From: Schizochytrium sp. TIO01
Lineage: Eukaryota > Sar > Bigyra > Thraustochytrida > Thraustochytriidae
DNA length: 64,000 nt
Assembly (NCBI GenBank): GCA_004764695.1
Contig: SMSO01000035.1
Span: 3,477,040-3,541,039, forward strand
Direction: 5' to 3'
Shown here one piece after another: positions 50,281-61,500 of the stretch. A program made the position numbers and the translations under genes. Under the pieces are notes generated by a model that was not told the origin of the DNA, did not search any database, and saw only the letters and a program-made list of their open reading frames with translations. Within the stretch, counting starts at the first letter, position 1, and the number at the start of each line of letters is the position of its first letter.

Positions 50281-52440
50281 ATTTTATTTAAAATTAAAAA
50301 TTAAAAATTAAAAATGCTTTTAGGATTAGTTCTTTTAGGAGTAGTAATAATTAGTCTTACCAGCAAATCATACAAAGCAGACACTTCAAGTTCTAGTCCT
50401 TCTTCATCAATATTCAAAAACAAAAACCTTTTTATGAATACTATTTGTTTTAAATTAAAACAAATAAAGTGGCTTGGAATAAAAAACACAATCCTTGACA
50501 TTGAAATGCATGGTGGGTTCCAAACAATTAAAACAGAAATAACCTATATAATGATAAGAAGATTTATCACTCTGGCCCTGAGAGACTATGTTCATGTGAA
50601 GTTAAGCAAAGAATTAAGTACAGTTAGCCAGAAGCCCATCCAGCAGTATCTTATGTACTAAGTATAGGAATATCTTGGTGAATCACAGGAACTGCCCATT
50701 ACAGAAACATGATTACATTAAGGTTCAAATTCTCCTTGTGCTAAATGCCACTGGTACTTATGTTTTTTTAGGTGAAGGCAATAGCGTCCTCGTGTTTTTG
50801 CTTTACATTTTCGATATTGTTTTCCAAAAGCTCTGTATCATTGAAATCTCTATGCAAATAACATTGTAAATCACGAACTTAAAGGTACCTTGGATGTGCA
50901 ATTTATGCGCAATTTTCGTTTCTTTCCTCTTTTACAATTTGTGAATTGCTCCAATACCCAAAGAACTTGTTCTTCCTTTACTATAAATTACAACAAGTAG
51001 TGTATGAATTTAGTGATTCTTTGATTGTATCAAATCCAAAATGCAACCAACCATTCTAAAGCCTCGAAAAGAAGATCGTCGCTATATTGTACCGTTCTCA
51101 GATTCCCGTACATTATAAGTTACCTATTTTCTTCTTCATGCCTACTGAATCTCCAACTTCATTACGAAAGGCCAACTTTCGTAATGAAGTAACTATCTTA
51201 GTCTTTAGCGCAAGAAGCGATCTACTCCACACTCATAAGTATATTTTGGAAAAGTGAAATATTGTCTTTCCAGGAAAGCCTAGTTAGGGCGGTAATTTTT
51301 ATTTGTCGAATACCCAGGACTTATTGTTATCATGCTGTTAAAATGTCATGAACACGAAGAAGAACAAAAATGAAACAGGATTAAACTGCTCAAATACACA
51401 GCAGTTCTGAAACGCTAAGATCGTGCTGCTTTATATATGCACGCCGATCTGAAAAATGCTGGTTTTGTATGCAAGACCTGAATTGGTCAACGTTCGCAAG
51501 CTTGCATTGCCAAGTTGTAATATCTGACCGTTCGTGTTTCAATCTCATTTGCAGTTCCCCATAAATATAATCAAAGAATGTGTCAGTTACAATATCACCC
51601 ATACTTTAAAAGAGTGTACACGGGGCAATGATTATTATGATTTGTGTATAGACAGGCATTTTTATAGAAGGACAACACTCCTATTTAACAAATCACATAT
51701 AACTACTATAATTAGAACCAATAGAAATAATGGAATTCGCATCGCCAAACCCTCAGTGCATCTAAATGGCTTAAGTAACGCTCTTACAAACTTCACAGTA
51801 TTACCAGCAAACGTATTAAGATGGTGTATATACGATCAGCATTACACGCTTTTGTTTTGCATACTTGACCAAAGCAAACATGAATTGCAAATTGTTTGGT
51901 TCCTCTAGAAGTCCACAATACATATCTTTCATTCTCATACATGTGCACTACGATATTCAAAATCGAAGGAACTAGTAAACAAAACATTGCTAGAGTTCTA
52001 GGTGCTCATCGTAAGACCTCCAAAATTTGGGAGTTCCATACAATAGGACTAGATAACCAAGCATGCGTAATTGAGAATCCTTAGAGCAAAGTACATATTC
52101 CCCAGACATAGGTATGATGAAATCTAAATTAATGTTGAAAAGGAGTACACTCGTCAAGTCTGTCTACTACAGATCAAGTATGCCTTTATGTCCTTATTAC
52201 AACATGAATTAGTCTAATTCCAATGACAGGAGATCCCAAACTCTTAGAAGTCATACATTAGTATGCCATCATCTTCATGGTTAACCTCTCAGTGACCATA
52301 CTCGTATATCAGCAGTTTGGCTAGTCAAGACTCCGAGGATGTTTCTACTTGCGCATCATATACTTCTTGAGAAAGAAATGAAGAGTTAATCACATCTATT
52401 CCTTTACAGAACACTATATCCCTCGAAGGTAAATTTGTAG
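50281..52440. other. AT-rich stretch with AT-biased open frames
   Basis: Two ATG or near-ATG frames of 115-124 codons (50314-50661 and 51534-51908) are longer than expected for such AT-rich sequence but match no family I know. They lie just upstream of the probable retrotransposon relic and could be decayed parts of the same element. Confidence 0.35.
51156..51190. repeat. Perfect hairpin, 15-bp arms with a 5-base loop
   Basis: ACTTCATTACGAAAG (51156-51170) and its exact reverse complement (51176-51190) flank the loop GCCAA. It is not low-complexity, so it is unlikely to be chance. Confidence 0.93.
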
Positions 52441-52449
52441 AAAACAACT

Positions 52450-52830
52450 TAGCACTTCAATTACAATTTTGCTTCATCAAATTGGGAGTAACATTTACAA
52501 TAAATACTGCCCCATCCTTACACCTGGACCTCTTGTTTTTAGCAAGCATGAGGTTGATTTGGAATAGACAAGTCCTAAGTTTGGATATCGTTATTCTTTC
52601 ACGTTAGCTCAGTTCTAGATCCATACCCGCCTTTACTTCAAACTTTTAAACTATCTTATGATTCCGTTTTTCTAGTGCTCAAGCATACAGATTTTATTGC
52701 ACAAAATTAAGCAACTTGATTAGCCTCTATTGAGAACTATATATGGTCAGTTAAAGGTGGACTACGAAGGTAAAGTCAAGAGACTTGAGGAAGGTTGGAT
52801 AAATTTGTCTTTAGAATGTCAATGATATGC
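52450..52830 (+). pseudogene. Decayed Ty1/copia-like reverse transcriptase relic
   Basis: Translated + strand segments, broken by stops and frame changes, resemble consecutive copia RT blocks. Near 52475-52610 a frame reads LGVTF...TAPSLHLDLLFLAS...LDIVI, matching the order G-(V/I)-x-(F/Y)-x-x-T-x-A-P ... L-D-x-L-x-x-L-A ... (M/L)-D-(V/I) of the family. Near 52732-52810 another frame reads RTIYGQLK...KVKRLEEGWINL, matching the LYGLKQ ... W-x-x-K-(V/I) ... G-(F/W) block that normally follows. The order and roughly the spacing are right. No protease, integrase, RNase H or long terminal repeats were identified. If correct, it is an old, inactive copy. Confidence 0.4.
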
Positions 52831-54495
52831 TGTTTCTGAAACTGAATTCAAAAACAGGCTCATTCGTTATATAAGTAGGAGTTTAACGTAGACTTGATGT
52901 GTACCAAACAGAACTTAAGATGTTAAGTTAACTTGTCTCTTCAAGCCTCAATTCACTCCATCATGATTGATTTTTTGCGAAAGCCACTTTGAACCTCAGC
53001 TTTTCTAATTTGACAATCACGATCAGATTGCTATTCTGATATGATATAAAATAAACCCTACATTTTCGATTTCTTCTAATGGGGCGCCATGAATTCTTGC
53101 GATATCTTACCCACAGTTCCTTGGAATGGGGATCTCAGCAGCCTCGTCGTGCATAGTCAGCAGATTTTCTGCATAAAGCCGAGATTCGTTAGGGATTTAC
53201 ATGAAGATTTAAAACAATTTTCCTTTTTGTAGCTTTTCATATAACATCAGGCAGAGATCCAGCGTTAACCGCCCCGCCCCGTTCTATATTTAAATTGAGC
53301 AGCCGAGCTGCCACGGATATTTTACATCTTCCATGCTGACATATATCGCCCTTCAGCGTATAGATAGAGATGAACAATTTGTACATACTTTAATTGATCA
53401 GGTTGACTGAAATAGCTCTGAAGTGTTCTGAAGTCCGCAATATTGAGAAGAAATTGTATTGAATTTACGCGTACTGCTAGTGGAATAGGTGGATGATTAG
53501 TTTGGCGTTCAAATTCTCACTACATAACTTTACTACCTCCTAATTTTGCTCTCTTCTGTGATGCTTATCTATGAATTGATTTACTTACTGAGCAGTCAAA
53601 TGCCATATGGAAAGTTATTCTTTATTTATCAATGCTATGCGAAGAAACTTAGATCTGGGATAAAAAAAGGACCTAGTAGGTAGTTTAACACACCCGGTAC
53701 TATGATTCATGCAAGGGTACATAATATCCATAGCAAGTCAAGGTTACTTCACTAGTTGGAATGTCTACTCGAATTGAAAGCAAGAGTGTGCGGCTCTCAT
53801 ATCAGAATATGACATTTCTTTTAAAAAGAAAGGGCAAATGAATAACTTTGGAAAAAAAGGTAAATAAAATAGTACTACGCATACAAAACGTACTGCTAAA
53901 ACTATTAGAGATACTACTAGTAAGCATCACCTCACACCCAATTACACGCAGATCTATCCGTTGATGGACGGATGTCTGACTCTTTAGTAGCACTGCTGTG
54001 ATCACGGCACAGTTTCATGGAGGAAAATCGTCCCTTCCTTGCAGCCATCAGGGTAAGAAGCAAGGTGGGGTCAAAACACATTAAGGGGGTTTGAGATATT
54101 CTAGAGAGGTCGGTGAGGCACAAAACAAGTTTATAAATTTGATCCGAGATAACTTTCGCACACATGCTCCAGGGCACAAGGACTGCAATAGAGAACAATT
54201 AAGGTGATAGCAAAAAGAAAGTAGGCAAGGAGCATTTCTGTAGCAGTAAACTGTGAAGTCAGGTTGCTTAGGGTACGCAGACGCACCTGTATCTGCTGTC
54301 CGAAGCGAGGACGGACGGTTGATAGTCGAATGCTCTCTGGCCGGAGCGAGCTTGCTCGCCCGAAAGCTCAAAGATAACGAACCAGGCTGGACGCGTGGAA
54401 TCAAAAAGGCACCTCGCGCTAGTTTGGGAGAGAGCTCGGTATTTTCCTTTGTTATCTCGAATATTTTGCTTGGTACTTTGAAATAACGGAGAAGC
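52831..54495. other. AT-rich region upstream of the EF-hand gene
   Basis: No gene recognised. It may hold remaining decayed retroelement sequence at its left and the promoter and 5' UTR of the EF-hand gene at its right. An in-frame TAA lies four codons before that gene's ATG. Confidence 0.5.
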
Positions 54496-56058
54496 ATGAG
54501 CAGCAAAAACACGCGCCGTGCGACTATTGCCAATAATGGTAAGGCTAAAAGCCAAGCAGCTATTTCACGACCACGATCGCACAGTGTTATCAAAGCAAAG
54601 TCCTCAAGACTTTCCATTAATGATCGAAGTTCAAGGAGCTCAAATATCATCAGTAAGACTAGCTCGCGTCGTTCGCAAATAAATTCACAAAATGATCTGG
54701 CAGGGATGCCTCCACGGCGTCCAACAATGACAACCCATCCGTCAACTCGAAGAGCATCCTCTAACAGGTTTGGTCCTGACAACCCTCGCCGTCGTAGTAG
54801 TGGCAACACTCGGAGGTCACTCAATGCAGAATCGAAAGAAGGAGTCGAAAATGATAAAAGCCTTCGGAAAAGCCGTACAACTCGTATTTCAGCAGCTGAA
54901 GACCGTCAGAAAGCAGTGTACGTAATAATATTATTATCAATAAAAAGATCATCCTCGGAGGAGACCGATAAATGAATCTTGTGTAGAGTGTTTAGAAAAA
55001 CATTTGGGTATATTGTAATGACAAATGAAGACTAACTCCAATGTCGCGTTGACACGTCATCGTAACCTTTAATCATAATCGTGTGGGCTATGTAAATTGT
55101 TTCGGGTTCGTATTGGATGGGGTAATTACTTTACAAAAAAAAAAATAGACCTTTAATTGATCCGGATGGACGCAAATCTACATTACGGAAAATTGCATCT
55201 CTGGGGAAGTCTATAGGTGCAGTCAAAGTAGATACACGTGTTGACGGGGATGCAAGCCGTGCATGCGAGTTACTCGGGGTAACAAAAAAGGACCTTCGAA
55301 AATTGCGTGTTCGATTTGATGTTGCTGATGCCGATGGTAGTGGAGAGATTACTCGAGACGAATTCTTCAAGATGGTCGAGGAGAAACCATCACCATTTGG
55401 AGAATCGGTCTTTCGCCTCATTGATGTCGATTGCTCCGATGGCATTAGTTTTAATGAGTTAGTGCAGGTATTGACTACTTTTTGCATTTTTAACCAGACA
55501 GATATTCTCTATTTCATCTTTCAGCAATATGACAGGGTAAGTAATTATTTCGTAGATGGATACTAGATCAATCCAGGAGAAAAAGGGCTTCACATAAAGA
55601 AGAGGGTTCACTAACACATATTGTTGCGCGGAGATGGCTGCTCCCCCCATCTACTGTCTTCACTGGCGATTATATAATGCTCTTTAAATGAGCAGGATGG
55701 GTCTGGAAGTCTAGATGAATTTGAGTTTATCGAGATGATTACCGACCTAAATACAGATCCTATGTTCCCAGGAAATATTCAAAAAGCTTTTGAGTCATTT
55801 GATGCCAATGCCGATGGACTTATTGATTTTGATGAATTCAAAGAGTTAAATAGACGCTACCCTATGCTTACATTTCCAATATTCCGACTCCAGGATCAAA
55901 TGCAACGAAAAACCCTCGGACAGTCACGCTGGACAAAAATTCTTCGTGAAAAGGCTAAGCGAGAACGCATCGAGGCATATAAACTTGCTCATGATGGAGA
56001 TATGCCTCCAGAAGCTAGATCCGGATGCTTTGGTTTTTTCAGAAGGAAGCGTGAATAA
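54496..56058 (+). CDS. Four-EF-hand calcium-binding protein with a basic N-terminal extension (three exons)
   Basis: I infer exons 54496-54917, 55149-55536 and 55696-56058, joined by GT-AG introns of 231 and 159 bases, giving 390 residues. Intron 1 uses donor GTACGT and acceptor AATAG (phase 2). Intron 2 uses donor GTAAGT and acceptor AGCAG (phase 0) and splits the third calcium loop between residues 270 and 271. Residues 1-140 are Ser/Arg-rich and probably disordered. Four EF-hand loops follow at 201-212 (DADGSGEITRDE), 233-244 (DVDCSDGISFNE), 269-280 (DRDGSGSLDEFE) and 306-317 (DANADGLIDFDE). All have acidic ligands at positions 1 and 12, and their spacing of 32, 36 and 37 residues resembles calmodulin or calcineurin B. 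The tail is basic with CFGFF, possibly membrane-contacting. All four sites look able to bind calcium. The partner is unknown. The start is supported by an in-frame stop four codons upstream. Confidence 0.85.
54918..55148 (+). other. Intron 1 of the EF-hand gene (inferred)
   Basis: It lies between donor GTACGT and acceptor ATAG, preceded by an A-rich rather than pyrimidine-rich tract. The phase-2 junction restores the downstream frame, whereas the alternative donor at 54922 would lead to an immediate stop. Confidence 0.7.
55537..55695 (+). other. Intron 2 of the EF-hand gene (inferred)
   Basis: A consensus GTAAGT donor and an AGCAG acceptor. Joining the exons reconstitutes a perfect EF-hand loop across the junction, which is strong support. 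Confidence 0.9.
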
Positions 56059-58549
56059 ATAGCAGGACGTGCATTTGTGTAATATATTATAAGGAAAAAA
56101 ACGAGTGATCAAATAGCTCCGTTAAATGTTGTTTTTATAGTTTTAAATGAGATCTTACTATGAAACCCTTTTTCTTGTCCCTTCTTTTGCCTGGAACTTT
56201 CTACAACAGGTTCTTTCGGAAACCTTACAATCACTCGAAACAAGCTAATCTCGAGTCATGAAATGCCAGATATCATCGTTCTTCTCCATTCTAATATGAT
56301 CTTTTTTATAAACATTGTAGATTGTGAATACATATCTTCTCGGTACAAATTTAATTTCTATACTATCAAGTGCGTTGTCAGTTGATGGTTCCCAGATAAT
56401 ACTGGAGCACCAGGAGATGCCTAAAAATATACAATAAATGTACAAATTAGTTCAAATAGATCTGTTACGTAAGAACAAGGATAAAGACTAAGTATCTTGA
56501 ATGAATTCCCAAAGGGTTATAAGTAAAGGTGCCAACATCTCTCTCTAAATTATTATCTTATCATTTCCCAATGTTTTGCCGATGTTGAAACATGCATCAT
56601 TCTATGTTGTCCTCTTGAAACAATCCGCCAGTGAGGTTAGAAAGTGCCATTCTAATCAGGAATCAAGGCGGCCGATAGTTTGCGAAATCTTATGAAGCAA
56701 CGCAAGGCTTTCATCTCATTTTTTATTTTTTATTTTTTTGTGAGTTTTACCAACCAATCTACATGATTTATGCTTACACAAAACCTTGGATTTAACAATG
56801 CACCCCTCAATAATCAATTTTCGATCTCATTTTCTGTTTGCCGAATGTACGTTGGTCCGTGGTCTTCAGCATCTACCAGAAAGTTACAACACTCTCAACT
56901 ACCAACTTATTCAACTGATGGAGGTACTTCGGCGCTAATTTGCGCCGAAACATATAATGGCATGTTCCGAGCGTGTATCTTCTTTGCAAAGTTGTGGTCA
57001 AGAAATCAGTGTCAACTACTGAAACGTCGTAAATAATACTCCCGTTTATCGTCAGAGGTGAGATAAAGCACTTTGTTCTGCTCGTGCACAAAGTCCCTTT
57101 CCAAGAAAGAATCGATGTGTTCGTGTTTGTAAAAACTTCAGGTTCTTTAGCCCCGCAGCAAATCATGGTATCAAACTTATTGGATCAGTCATAGTTGAAT
57201 CGCATCCATCGTGGGCGGTTCGTTACCTTTTTACTAGTATATAGACGATCATATGTCCTCTTTGGAACTGCCATTGCAAGGCTTGCAGCCAGGGTGTGTC
57301 GATCACTTAGACACTGCCTCTTTCCAAAGGTCATCCTTTTGTTGCGAATTTCTAACCTTTAATCATAGAACTTTTCTTTTCTAAATTGGAACTAGATACC
57401 AAGCAGTTCACCGTCAGCATGGACACGCTTGTCGCATTTCATGGGCCTTGAACCAAATTTAGATTGATCATGTCATTCCCATGTGTTACCATTCCTTCAA
57501 TGATCCCTTCTAAAACTAATGATGCATCGATTCAATGATTCATCCGCAGCCCTAGAAGGAAAATTCAGTTGTGCATGTGCTATCGATCCGAATCAGTGTT
57601 TTGCAAGCGCTGCATACATATTTTGAGTCTGTCAGGCTGTATCGTCTCGACGTTTTGTCGCAGATCCTATTGCTTCTCTCACATCCCGTTGTTCAAGTAC
57701 ATAGATACCTGTAGAGTACCTACTATGAGAAACAATCTCTTCTAAAAGCCAAGACAAATAAAAATGAAAGTAAACAAATAAAACTTTAAAAAATAAAAAT
57801 AGATAGAGAAAGAGAGACAAAAGCAACAGAAGAAGAAAGAGAAAGACAGAAAGAAGAAAGAGAGAGCCTTGCGGCGCCTCCGCAGCATTGATTCCACGCA
57901 AGCTCGGGGTCTTGCGACCATAACTTCAAACCTCCCCCCGCCCTTGCCAGTCTGTTGCGGCCTCCTACCTCTAAGTTTGCCCCCTTGCGTTTTACCTGGC
58001 AGCTTTCTGCAGTTCGTGGCCCCTCATTCCGTGAGCCGTCGGCGGCATTGCTCCAGTATCAACTCACCACGCGAGCCCTCTGAGCTCTATCCGAGGCGAA
58101 ACTGATTTCATAGCCTTCTAGGCTCGATTCGAACGCCCTGGCGTGCTTCGTGGTGACCTAGAGACCTCTTCAGCGCTCGTCTGCGTTGAAATCGCTTTGA
58201 AATCCTCGTTGGAAAGTAGCCCATCCGTGGCTTCTTTTCCGTAGGCGACGGCCCCAAGGCTACCCTGCGCGTTCTGAGTCCCTTGACAGCGGAGCGGCGG
58301 TCTAATACCCCGCCTCACTGGTCCTCGTGGCCTCTGAGCACCGCTGCTCAGGACTCATCCAGCTGCCAGAGTCAAGTTCGTCGAGGACCTCGATTTCGCC
58401 TTATCTAACAAACACGCAACTCTACCGCGCCACCGTGGGCAAAGGAGCCCAGCAGCCGGCCCTCGACTTCCCAAACCGCTTACAAGACCTTCGGGCGGAG
58501 GCTACAGCGTGCTCTTTTGTTCTTCAGAGCGGCAACGCCGGCATCCGCC
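56059..58549. other. Intergenic region upstream of the ELM2/PLU-1/PHD gene
   Basis: About 2.5 kb. It is AT-rich to about 57850, then changes to GC-rich sequence that probably holds the promoter and 5' UTR of the downstream gene. An in-frame TAA at 58406-58408 precedes that gene's first ATG with none in between. An A/G-rich tract lies at about 57775-57870. No other gene is recognised. Confidence 0.55.
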
Positions 58550-61500
58550 ATGATGGCGGCGGCACACGAGGCCACTCACGACGAGGCTGCTTCGGATCTC
58601 CGCGCCGACGACGAGGCCTACCACGAAGGTGAAGGCGAAGCCAGCGACAGTGAAAGCACGACGCAGCGAGACCCGGTGGCGCAGACCGAACAGCCTGCTG
58701 CCGTGGAGGCGTCTCCCGCCGCTGCTGAGGACAATGATGAAGGCGCGGAAGACGATGAAAAAGACGATAAAGAAGATCGTGAAAACGACCGCGAAAACGA
58801 CAATAGCGGTAGCGAAAACGAGGGCGAAAACGATGCGGATAACAAAGACAAGGATGCCGGAGAGGAGGGTCAGAGTGAAGAAAATACCGGCCCGGAGGAG
58901 AGCGCGGAGGCAGAAGAAGTAGAGGAAGAGGAAAGGAGCAAGAAGAGAAGAAAGAACAGCGCAGCCGACGAGGACGCAAAAGGCAAAGACCAAGAAGACG
59001 GAGACATGGATGTTGACGAGGGAGAAGAAGAACAAGATGGAGACGACAAGGAACAGATCAATGGGGTCGATGACGGCGTTGATGAAGATTCCAAAGACGG
59101 CAAGGAAGAAGTCGTGGACGAAGAAGACGCACAGACTTCCGAGAAAGAAGATATGAAGGAGAATGACGATGACGACGATGAAAGTGCGGACAAAAATGAA
59201 AACGCACAAGATGGTGATGAAAACGATTCCAAAAAATCACAAGGTGGAGAAGATGCTGAAGACGGTGGTGCCAAGGAGGAGGCCAAGAAGGAAGAGTCCA
59301 AGCCGAAAGGACGCAAAAGACAGCGTAGCATTGACAGCGAGGATTTTGCACTGCTGACTGCAGAGGTGACGAAAAGGGCTAGCCTGAGACCAAGATTGGG
59401 AGGTTCTCAGGTCAAGCCTACGACGCCGATGCTTGGGGTGAGCCCGAGAGCTAGTGCTGTAGCAGCAGCGGCATCACTTGAAGACTTGGACAACGAAGAC
59501 GAGCTGGAGGTGGATAGGCCCGGCGTCATGTACCCTGTGAGGCACCCAAGGTACGATAATGACGCCTATCAGGCACCTCTGCCAGATCTGCGGGACAGAG
59601 CTGAGCTACAGGAAGACAACCTGCAGCAGGAGTCGCCCTTGGGCATGACGCTGGACGAGCTTCCGATGCGTGTCACGCAGCTCGCTGTAAATGAAAACGT
59701 AGTGTGGCGCGGTAAGGCGGAAGCCCAGCTTTCCACACAAGAACTTGACGAATATCTGTATTTTTGCCGATCACTCACACGTGAGAGACCGCCTGCAGGA
59801 GGATCACACTTTGTGTTTCATTTCAAAAAACGGCAGCGTGGTCGCAAAGCAGCCAATGATAGTGGTATGAGCAACGCAGCGCTTGACAAGATCCTCACGT
59901 TGGCTCAAGAACCTGTGGACGAACCGGAGGATCCTGACGAACAGGTATCGAATGCGCTCGTTGACAATTTAAACAATGCTACTACTATGGTGCTGAGACC
60001 CTCAGCATCTGACGAACAAGCACTCGAGTTTCTCCACCGCTGCGACTATGATATCATGCGAGCAAAGTTTCTTCTCCTATCTGCACACGGTGCAGGTATC
60101 GACCTGGTTTCTCTGGATCGCCAAGCCCACCTGACCGGCAACACAGGAGCTGGATCGACTCGAACCACCAAACAGGGAAAAGGGAACTCAGCCAGCATCA
60201 GCCCATGGGACATCGTGGCAGCCCTCGCAAAAGAAGATCCCGGATCTAGTGGACCCACAAAGGTGCGCCGCTCGGCTTCTTCATCGTCCTCTCAAAGCTC
60301 AAACAGCGGGCTCACAGGAAATAAGGGCCTCAAGGCGTGGGTTACTAACGCGAAGACAGCCCTTGCCGGAAAAGCACCTTCTATCCCCACCCGTCGTAAG
60401 CTGCTGCAACTTGTTCAGGATTTTCCGGCCATTCGCTCCGATGCTTCCGATGCCAAAGCCGTTGCCGCGGCCGTAGATGTCTGCGCTCAATTAGAAAAGA
60501 AGCTTCTTGCCGTGGATGAATGGATTGCAAACACCCACGATGCGGTGTCCCTCGTTAAACCGGACCTGCACTGGACTGCCGATGAACTCAAGGATCTCAT
60601 TGATACGGTACCTTCAGGCGTGCGCTTAGCCGAGCTAGATTGTTTGAAAAGCTTGCAAGAAACTTGTATCGGCTTGCAAAAGGATTTACACAGCGCCTTG
60701 GAGCAAGTGCTCACCGACTCGCCGCCCTCTGTAAACTTGCTTCGATCTATATTGCGGCGCGCCAAGGAGCTTCCTCTTGACTTGATTGGTGTAGACCAGG
60801 TTGAAGCTTATGTTGAACAGGCTGAAAAGGTTTCACAAGAGATCCTCGATATGGTCCCGGCCAACCGTCACTGGCGTGCACAATTGGTCATGCCCCCTAA
60901 ATCGAAACGAAAGGCGACGAAACGCTGGGAAGCACACAACCTTGAGGCCCTTCGCACCAAACTTGCAGACGCCGATCAGTGCAAGGTCAACTTCCCCTCA
61001 AAACGTTTGCTACAGTCGGTCATTCATGATGGAGAGTCATGGGTCTCACGGTGCGAGGCTGCTCGCAGCGGTGAAAATACTGATGTCAAATTGCTACTTG
61101 CGCTAGTAAAGGAAGCTGAGACCCTCCCTATTGACCTTTCCGCTGAACGTGAACTCCTAGACGAGCAGTTACGACGTGTTCAAGAGTGCATCGCCAAGGT
61201 CAGAAATGCAGTCCCACGTAGTGGCAGCAAGTCTACCCGCGGAGCTCAAGAGATGGACAAGATGGAGCTTGAAACTTTGCGTGCTTTGAAGGATGAGGCC
61301 GTAACCATTGGTATCAAGCAAGAGGATATTGATGAGATGCAGCGGATTGTTGATGACGCTGACGCATGGAAGGCTCGTGCCAAATCAGCACTCGATGATT
61401 CTGATGCAGTCGATGCTGAGACCTTGCGAAATCTCATCATTGAAGCTGACGACATGCCCGTAATTATGCCCGAGACCGAGTTCCTCGATGCCCAAGTCGA

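Noticed and set aside
50705-50735. Box B-like AAGGTTCAAATTCTCC
   Set aside because: It has an extra base relative to the consensus loop, and no box A or cloverleaf can be drawn upstream.
54081-54824. 247-codon minus-strand open frame
   Set aside because: It lies antisense to exon 1 of the EF-hand gene. That gene has canonical EF-hands and splice sites, whereas this frame has no recognised domain.
55468-55524. Constitutive third intron in the EF-hand gene
   Set aside because: Removing it would break the conserved 36-residue spacing between EF-hands 2 and 3. I annotate it as coding and report only the possibility of alternative splicing.
58502-59209. 235-codon minus-strand hydrophobic open frame
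   Set aside because: It is the antisense shadow of the acidic GAC/GAA-rich start of the ELM2/PLU-1 gene, which reads as Val/Phe/Leu on the other strand.
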